A stretch of DNA of 11,166 nt from Planctomycetota bacterium (lineage in GTDB: Bacteria > Planctomycetota > Phycisphaerae > FEN-1346 > JAACEH01): positions 1 through 11,166 of the forward strand of contig JAFGPY010000037.1 in assembly GCA_016935955.1 (NCBI GenBank). The letters are read 5' to 3'. Below are positions 6,918 through 11,166 of this stretch, one piece after another; positions within the stretch are counted from its first letter, which is position 1; each line of letters begins with the position of its first letter. The position numbers and the translations under genes were made by a program. A model generated the notes under the pieces. It saw only the letters and a program-made list of their open reading frames with translations, did not search any database and was not told the origin of the DNA.

Positions 6918-7388
6918 CTAATCGTCCTCGGAGTCTCCCGGTTGGGCGAAGAACAATTGCCCTTCGCCGCCGGTCACAAACGTCACGTTCGGATCGGTGA
7001 TGAACTCTTCCATGGACCGCCAGTCGAACTTGCGTTTCTCTCCGCTGTGACGGCCACGGCCCATGGTGATGATCGGCTCGAATTCGACGCGATTCTCGGC
7101 CAGGATGGTCTCCCAGCCGCTGCTTCGACCGTCGTCATTGGCATCGACGCGGCGCTTGGCGAAGAACGTGCGGCCATAGAAACGGTATTTCATGCGGGCC
7201 GACCGCGGCAGGTTGCGCGATATGTGGTCGAACACCTCGTCGGCCGCCGTCGAACCGACAATGACGACATCGAACTTGTCGGCCAACTGGATGGCCGCAT
7301 CGAGGTTCAGTCGCTGTTTGGTTACGCCCCCCTGCGACGAGGTTTTCCGCAGCGGCGACGTACTCGTCAAGATCGCCACACTGGCCAT
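6918..7388 (-). CDS. Hypothetical protein, 156 aa, unrecognised family
   Basis: No family is recognised. The protein is soluble-looking, without signal peptide or membrane helix. A hydrophobic strand-turn segment, Phe-Asp-Val-Val-Ile-Val-Gly-Ser-Thr-Ala-Ala-Asp (residues about 39-50), resembles the first beta-strand and loop of a Rossmann-like alpha/beta fold. The middle is basic and aromatic-rich (RSARMKYRFYGRTFFAKRR) and the C-terminus is acidic (GDSEDD). It is considered real because codon third positions are strongly G/C, GGAGG lies 10 nt before the ATG, and a near-consensus promoter stands upstream. The opposite-strand frame over the same bases looks like a shadow. It is flanked by structured repeats and has no same-strand partner within 100 bp. 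Confidence 0.7.
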   Translation of the reverse strand: MASVAILTSTSPLRKTSSQGGVTKQRLNLDAAIQLADKFDVVIVGSTAADEVFDHISRNLPRSARMKYRFYGRTFFAKRRVDANDDGRSSGWETILAENRVEFEPIITMGRGRHSGEKRKFDWRSMEEFITDPNVTFVTGGEGQLFFAQPGDSEDD

Positions 7389-7450
7389 ACGTCGTAAGCC
7401 TCCGAAACCCCAGTTCGGTCGGCTCCATCCCGCGCTGCCGACCCACCTTC

Positions 7451-7464
7451 ACCTTGCCCAAGGT
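7451..7464. promoter_or_regulatory. Inverted repeat over the transcription start (operator candidate)
   Basis: ACCTTG (7451-7456) and CAAGGT (7459-7464) form a perfect 6-2-6 inverted repeat. It overlaps the predicted start point (about 7462) of the promoter at 7469-7497, a common place for a repressor dimer to bind. Confidence 0.4.
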
Positions 7465-7468
7465 ATTT

Positions 7469-7497
7469 ACTATAAAGATTTCGAGCCGATTTGTCAA
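7469..7497 (-). promoter_or_regulatory. Near-consensus sigma70 promoter for the 156-aa gene
   Basis: Minus strand reads TTGACA (7492-7497, perfect -35), a 17-bp spacer and TATAGT (7469-7474). This is the best match to consensus in the window. The predicted leader is about 74 nt. Confidence 0.75.
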
Positions 7498-7527
7498 GGC
7501 GACCGGGCCGCCGGGGCCCGAGGCCTA

Positions 7528-7656
7528 GCAGCCCATTGAAGAAGTCAAAGCCTATGTAGCACGCCCGCCCTCGGGCGTGACACAAGGCGGCAAGCGACTA
7601 TTCAGGTCCGTGCACCCGGCCGGGGGCGGCCGGGCTACATTTTTCCAACGGGCTGC
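7528..7656. mobile_element. 129-bp inverted-repeat element with nested hairpins
   Basis: Outer imperfect inverted repeats are GCAGCCCATTGAAGAA (7528-7543) and the complement of a segment ending GGGCTGC (about 7641-7656), matching at roughly 13 of 16 positions. Nested inside is a perfect 7-bp inverted repeat ATGTAGC (7554-7560) / GCTACAT (7634-7640). Within that are two GC hairpins: CACGCCCG/CGGGCGTG with loop CCCT (7560-7579) and CCCGGCC/GGCCGGG with a 6-nt loop (7615-7634). No target-site duplication abuts the ends, so mobility is less certain than for 5912-6011. It fills the gap between the GHL10 gene stop and the promoter of the 156-aa gene, and may also act as a terminator: on the plus strand the second hairpin is followed by a five-T run. 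Confidence 0.5.
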
Positions 7657-7668
7657 CGGATAAGGCCC

Positions 7669-8835
7669 TCACGGTGCCAACTCGCGGCGGACGGCCTCGG
7701 CCAGGGCGGGGTCGTCGTGCAGCGTTTCGTGGAAGGCAAACATCATGCAGCGGCACCCGGCGGCACCCGCCAGGCGGATTTCCCGCCGCAACCGCTCGGG
7801 CGATTTGGCCACGTCGCCGGTCCTGCAGCCGATGAAGGCCACGTGATGGTTGCCGCGCACGTGCTCGCCCTGGGCCGCCATGAACGCCCGTTGCCGCTCG
7901 AGGATCCGCTCGAAGGACCAGTGCGGCTTAAAGAACCAGGCGATCGTCTGGCCGCAGTAGTCCAGGGCCAGCCGGTTGCCGTAGAGCGGATTGGGGTCGA
8001 AGTCGGGATAGACGTGGGCGGCCAGTTTCATCCGCGGCTTGGCGGCCAGGACCGTTTGCCGCACCTGCCGCGAGAACTCAGCCAGCGACTGCTCGGAGAA
8101 GGTCGCCAGGACCTGCTCCTCGGACAGTTCCGGATGGGCCTTGGCGAAGTCAGCCCGGCGGGCCTTGGAATAGTCGCAGTAGCAGGCCCGATAGTTGCGA
8201 TAGCCCAGGAAGTCGATGGCTACGCCGTCGAGATCGTAGTTGCGGACGATCTCGTCGGTGATGCCGCGCTCGTAGTCGGTCAGGCCGCGGTCCGGGCACA
8301 GCCAACTGCCGCCCTGGACGTCCACGCGGTCCGGATCGCTGCGCGTTTTGGCCGCCGCCAGAGCCTCTTCCTCGGGCAGGAGCACCTGGAGATGGTCCGG
8401 GTGTTCTTTCTGGAACGTCCCGACGCCGCTGTTATAGAGGTAAGTGACCCAGGCGTAGACCTGGAGGTCGCGCTGGTGCGCCGCGGCGATCGCCTCGCCC
8501 AGCACGTCGATCGTCTGGCCCTCGGCCATGGGGAAGTAGCGGCTCTTGTAGGAGGCCACGCCGCGGTGTCCCGTGTTGACGATGATCACGTTGAAACCGC
8601 AATCGGCCGCCAGGTCGACCATGTGCAGCACGTCGTCGCGGCTCGATGTCGGACTGATCCAGACCCACAGGGCCTTCCAGTCGAACTCTGCCCGCGGCAA
8701 GGCATCCAGATCCACCTGCTCGCCCAGCAGCGCCTCGCCCGAGTAGCCGCCCTGCGGCCCCGCGCAACCGCCGCCCATCAACGCGCCGCCGACAAGAACC
8801 AGAGCAACCAGACACCTTCGCGTTCGACTCGTCAT
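7669..8835 (-). CDS. Exported GHL10-like TIM-barrel glycoside hydrolase, probable lipoprotein
   Basis: A 388-residue secreted protein. Residues 1-24 are a signal peptide: Arg4/6/7, a hydrophobic core at 9-20 and Cys24 in MGGGC, a lipobox-like site with Gly at -3 instead of the usual Leu. From about 53 the barrel strands can be followed: ALWVWIS, FNVIIVNTG, LQVYAWVTYLYN, YDLDGVAIDFLGYR (Asp203, Asp208), KLAAHVYPDF, TIAWFFKPHW and CMMFAFHE. The DGVAIDF strand-4 motif with two acidic residues is typical of glycosyl hydrolase-like 10 / DUF4015 barrels; substrate unknown. The start at 8835 has GGAG 8 nt upstream and gives the signal peptide at once; longer in-frame starts would bury it. Divergent from the HEAT/PQQ membrane protein, with a good promoter in the shared 159-bp gap. 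An unusual cysteine pair in RACYCDYS (about 215-222) is also seen. Confidence 0.8.
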   Translation of the reverse strand: MTSRTRRCLVALVLVGGALMGGGCAGPQGGYSGEALLGEQVDLDALPRAEFDWKALWVWISPTSSRDDVLHMVDLAADCGFNVIIVNTGHRGVASYKSRYFPMAEGQTIDVLGEAIAAAHQRDLQVYAWVTYLYNSGVGTFQKEHPDHLQVLLPEEEALAAAKTRSDPDRVDVQGGSWLCPDRGLTDYERGITDEIVRNYDLDGVAIDFLGYRNYRACYCDYSKARRADFAKAHPELSEEQVLATFSEQSLAEFSRQVRQTVLAAKPRMKLAAHVYPDFDPNPLYGNRLALDYCGQTIAWFFKPHWSFERILERQRAFMAAQGEHVRGNHHVAFIGCRTGDVAKSPERLRREIRLAGAAGCRCMMFAFHETLHDDPALAEAVRRELAP

Positions 8836-8906
8836 GATGCGATCTCCAGAACTGTGCCCTCGAATCCGCCGGTGTCGCGGCCGCGTCGCCCGCATGTCCG
8901 CGACTG

Positions 8907-8934
8907 ATTGTAGCAACGTCCATGGTCCGCTCAA
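8907..8934 (-). promoter_or_regulatory. Sigma70-type promoter for the GHL10 lipoprotein
   Basis: Minus strand reads TTGAGC (8929-8934), a 16-bp spacer and TACAAT (8907-8912). Start is expected near 8900, giving a leader of about 65 nt. Confidence 0.6.
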
Positions 8935-8955
8935 GGGCCTGTCCGCATGCGTGCT

Positions 8956-8985
8956 CTGGCAGGTACGGGCGACCAGGGGTAGAAT
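8956..8985 (+). promoter_or_regulatory. Promoter placed against the start codon of the HEAT/PQQ gene
   Basis: CTGGCA (8956-8961), an 18-bp spacer and TAGAAT (8980-8985). The -10 ends only 9 bp before the ATG at 8995, so the transcript would be leaderless or have a leader of a few nucleotides. Confidence 0.5.
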
Positions 8986-8994
8986 CAACGGTGT

Positions 8995-10755
8995 ATGGGT
9001 GCGGAACTCCCGAGCGTATCCGGCTTCAGCGACACCAGCGGCCGGCCTGCCGACACGCCGGCGACCAAGCGATGGGTATGTCGCGCGGCCACTGTCGCCT
9101 CGGCGCTTGCCTTGGCTGCGACCGTCGCCGGCGTCCTGCTGGGCAGTCGCCACCTGATGAGTCCGGGATGGTTGTCGCTGTCCCTTGCGGCGGCGGGCGC
9201 TGCCGTGGGCGGCATCGGTCTGCTTGTGGCCGCGCGGCGACGGGGCGCGGAGCATCGCAGGTGGCTCCCCGCCCTGCTCGGCGCGGCGGCACTCGGCGCG
9301 GGCATCCTGGCGGTGGGGTACCTCGGCTTCCTGCGACCACTGCGGCTCATGCAATCCGAAGAGTTCCACTACGATGCCGACGACGCTGAAATGCGGCAGT
9401 TATGTCACCTGATCATGCTCTGGCACCCTAATCCGCACGACCAGTTCATAAACCTGTGGCATGTCGGCGACGAGTCATCCATCCCGTACATCCTCTGGGC
9501 TCTGCGAGGCATGCCTCAAAGACGCGACGGCGGCATGGAATGTACCTGGTGGCACGGCTTCGACGCCCTGCGGCACATCACGAACAACTCCGTGGGCGAT
9601 ACGCGCGAAGACTGGGTCCGGTGGTACGAGGCCAATCGTCATCGGTCCATCATGGAGTGGTGGGCCGATGGCTTCACGGCCGAAGGGTTTGACGTTGCGG
9701 CGAACGGGTCGGGAGACTCGGTTCGCCATCTCCTGGCCGCCATGGGTCGCACGACGTGGTGCCTCGACGATCCCAAGCCTTGGCTGTCGCGAAACGCCGT
9801 GCGGATGCTGGCCCGGCTGGACCACGACCAGGTCCGCGCGGCCATAGCCGACGTGCACCGCGCGGGTACGGCCGGAGAGCGGCGCGGCCTGGCCCGGTAC
9901 GTCGGCGGCATGCCCGAGTACGACTTGCCCCCTCTTGCCCGGGAAGAGGCCGAGCCGATGCTGCGGACTCTGCTGGCCGACACCGACGATTCTGTGCGGC
10001 TATACGCCAGCGGCGTGATTTGCGAGAGACAGATCGAGTGGCTGAGGAACCCCGAAGGCTGGCTCATCCGCCGGTATGAACCGGGTGAGATGGACGAGGA
10101 GGAGTTCTTCTGCCCGAGTGATACACCGTTTGTCATGCCAATGGAGAAACTGGACTCAACTTCTGTCGAAGATCCGTTGTCATACGATGAGCCAATGCTC
10201 TGGGAGCTGTATCGTGAGAACCAGGTGGAGTCTGAACCTCGCCTGCTGCTCCGACTGGTGCGAGGAACAAGCGACGACCGTACGACCCTTTCGATAGTCC
10301 TTGAAAGCAAGGGATGCCAGCCATTCACGAGGCTCCTCACAACACTCGACGAAGGCGCGGACGCGACTGACGCGAGTCAGTGGGCATGCTTCCATGATGC
10401 GGACAGGCATCGCCTGTACTTCTCGGTACCTCGTTTCACCTGCGCGGTGGACACGAGTACTGGCGGGCTGCTCTGGCAGATGGGCATCGGCCATGGAGAT
10501 GTCGCCTTGACCTGCCTACTGGGGCGATACTTGATATTCGGCAGCACCCGCGTTGCAGAGTTCTGCAATGTCTACGATCCGGGGGCGCTGATAGTGTGCG
10601 ACGCAGTTCGCGGCGAGGTCGTCGCAGTTATCTCGCCTGAAGCCTTCTTCGACGACCGAATGAGCCTCGTCACTGGAAACCTACGGTTCAAGGATATGGA
10701 GGGCAACCTCTATGTCGCCCGCTTGCCCAGTCTGCCGTCCGGCGAAATACCCTAG
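8995..10755 (+). CDS. Membrane protein with HEAT-like and PQQ-propeller-like regions
   Basis: A 586-residue protein with no firm family. Residues 1-28 are Ser/Thr/Pro-rich. Three hydrophobic helices follow at about 31-50, 58-80 and 90-113. The rest is soluble. Residues about 125-350 look helical, with HEAT-like repeats: ESSIPYILWALRGM, SRNAVRMLARLDHDQVRAAIADV and ADTDDSVRLYASGVI. They also carry the Trp-rich EDWVRWYEANRHRSIMEWWADGF segment that I recall from planctomycete HEAT proteins. Residues about 465-586 contain PQQ/WD-like strands (HRLYFSVPRFTCAVDTSTG, LIVCDAVRGEVVAV), only two or three blades' worth. No Shine-Dalgarno precedes the ATG and no later in-frame ATG fits before the helices, so leaderless translation is likely. 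It is divergent from the GHL10 lipoprotein. From about 10080 onward codon third positions are less G/C-rich than before, which may mark a different origin of the C-terminal part. Confidence 0.75.
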   Translation: MGAELPSVSGFSDTSGRPADTPATKRWVCRAATVASALALAATVAGVLLGSRHLMSPGWLSLSLAAAGAAVGGIGLLVAARRRGAEHRRWLPALLGAAALGAGILAVGYLGFLRPLRLMQSEEFHYDADDAEMRQLCHLIMLWHPNPHDQFINLWHVGDESSIPYILWALRGMPQRRDGGMECTWWHGFDALRHITNNSVGDTREDWVRWYEANRHRSIMEWWADGFTAEGFDVAANGSGDSVRHLLAAMGRTTWCLDDPKPWLSRNAVRMLARLDHDQVRAAIADVHRAGTAGERRGLARYVGGMPEYDLPPLAREEAEPMLRTLLADTDDSVRLYASGVICERQIEWLRNPEGWLIRRYEPGEMDEEEFFCPSDTPFVMPMEKLDSTSVEDPLSYDEPMLWELYRENQVESEPRLLLRLVRGTSDDRTTLSIVLESKGCQPFTRLLTTLDEGADATDASQWACFHDADRHRLYFSVPRFTCAVDTSTGGLLWQMGIGHGDVALTCLLGRYLIFGSTRVAEFCNVYDPGALIVCDAVRGEVVAVISPEAFFDDRMSLVTGNLRFKDMEGNLYVARLPSLPSGEIP

Positions 10756-10791
10756 CATTCGGTTTTGGCCGGCATCTGCCACAGGGGCACG

Positions 10792-11166
10792 TCACAGACT
10801 CTCGTAGCGAAACACGGCTCGGTACAGGCCGGCGATGTCGCTCAGGGGAACGACGGTCGGTGGGTAGCGCTCGTTCAGCGGCTGCAGGCGAGCCTCGGTT
10901 TCGCTGTCGAAGTAGACACGCTTGAACAGGGCCGTCTGGCCGTGCGAGCTCTCGGGCGCGAATCGCACGTAGCAGTCGTCGCCGCTGCGGATGCCGGCCC
11001 CCGGAGCGAACAGGACGATGTCGCCCTCGCGGTAGCGCGGCTCCATCGAATCGCCGACCACGCGGACCGCGAAGGCGTGCGGGTCGTCCAGTCCCGGAGG
11101 CGCGCCGACGTAGTGGTCGGCCACGCCCGCCGGATAGTCCAGGTCGGTGAACTCGGCCGGGTAGCC
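10792..11166 (-). CDS. S24 peptidase-fold regulator, LexA/CI-like C-terminal domain (N-terminus beyond window)
   Basis: The 124 residues present form the dimerisation/self-cleavage domain of a LexA/CI/UmuD-type protein. The frame is open to the window edge, so the start, and an expected N-terminal helix-turn-helix, lie outside; the GTG at 11124 falls inside the domain and is not a start. The catalytic dyad is visible: Ser in VVGDSMEP (codon near 11050) followed by REGDIVLF, and the Lys in TALFKRVYFD. The conserved tail GLYRAVFRYES ends the fold. The first residue in the window (Gly, before Tyr-Pro-Ala-Glu-Phe) aligns about where the glycine of the Ala-Gly cleavage bond should be. Convergent with the HEAT/PQQ gene, 36 bp apart. 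It may be a stress or prophage-type repressor; the sequence does not say which. Confidence 0.85.
   Translation of the reverse strand, partial: GYPAEFTDLDYPAGVADHYVGAPPGLDDPHAFAVRVVGDSMEPRYREGDIVLFAPGAGIRSGDDCYVRFAPESSHGQTALFKRVYFDSETEARLQPLNERYPPTVVPLSDIAGLYRAVFRYESL

Noticed and set aside
7135..7497. 120-codon minus-strand frame overlapping the 156-aa gene
   Set aside because: It begins on the -35 box, lacks a ribosome site and is out of frame with the better-supported gene. A frameshift in the latter was considered, but its own start, spacing and codon use are intact.
7519..7665. Target-site duplication around the second inverted-repeat element
   Set aside because: The flanks share only a non-abutting AGGCC, so no duplication is claimed.
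7717..8907. 396-codon plus-strand frame opposite the GHL10 gene
   Set aside because: Antisense shadow; the minus-strand gene has a signal peptide, barrel strands, promoter and ribosome site.
1..11166. Defence island, prophage or CRISPR array
   Set aside because: No array of spaced direct repeats and no nuclease, helicase, integrase or phage structural gene was seen; the S24 regulator alone is not enough.

Overview
This is a GC-rich bacterial chromosomal window. Three things suggest a planctomycete (PVC-group, possibly Phycisphaerae-like) genome, although no rRNA or marker gene confirms it. First, a 100-bp inverted-repeat element reads through as the Met-Gly-Ile-Leu-Pro-Met / Gly-Arg-Gly-Val-Ser-Pro type of peptide that recurs in hypothetical proteins of that group. 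Second, there is a HEAT-like membrane protein carrying an Asp-Trp-Val-Arg-Trp-Tyr-Glu-Ala-Asn motif. Third, intergenic regions are rich in GC hairpins. Gene content is mostly housekeeping plus lineage-specific hypotheticals.

Layout: (1) 1-990 (-) is citrate synthase, cut off at its C-terminus by the window edge. (2) 1264-2532 (-) is a complete glutamate dehydrogenase. The two enzymes make and use 2-oxoglutarate-linked carbon, but gltA has its own candidate promoter and a long leader, so they are probably not a tight operon. (3) 2797-5064 (+) is a complete P1B-type Cu+-exporting ATPase with one N-terminal metal-binding domain, divergent from gdhA, with a promoter overlapped by an inverted repeat. 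(4) 5181-5804 (-) is a MarC-family membrane protein, convergent with copA. (5) 5805-6173 is a non-coding stretch holding the marC promoter and leader hairpin, a 100-bp MITE-like element with perfect 13-bp terminal inverted repeats and a 9-bp target duplication, and the promoter of the next gene. (6) 6174-6641 (+) is a four-helix DUF2231-type membrane protein, followed by a cluster of hairpins and a 14-bp palindrome. (7) 6918-7388 (-) is an unrecognised 156-residue protein with a near-consensus sigma70 promoter. (8) 7528-7656 is a second inverted-repeat element, built on the same plan as the first. (9) 7669-8835 (-) is an exported, probably lipid-anchored TIM-barrel protein of the glycosyl hydrolase-like 10 type. 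(10) 8995-10755 (+) is divergent from it and encodes a 586-residue membrane protein with HEAT-like and PQQ-propeller-like parts, apparently from a leaderless mRNA. (11) 10792-11166 (-) is the C-terminal part of a LexA/CI-like S24 peptidase-fold regulator, cut off by the window edge.

I see no phage or defence operon, CRISPR array, tRNA or rRNA. The most notable content is the pair of structured inverted-repeat elements (5912-6011 and 7528-7656), the divergent pair GHL10 lipoprotein / HEAT-PQQ membrane protein, and several operator-like inverted repeats placed on or next to good sigma70 promoters.
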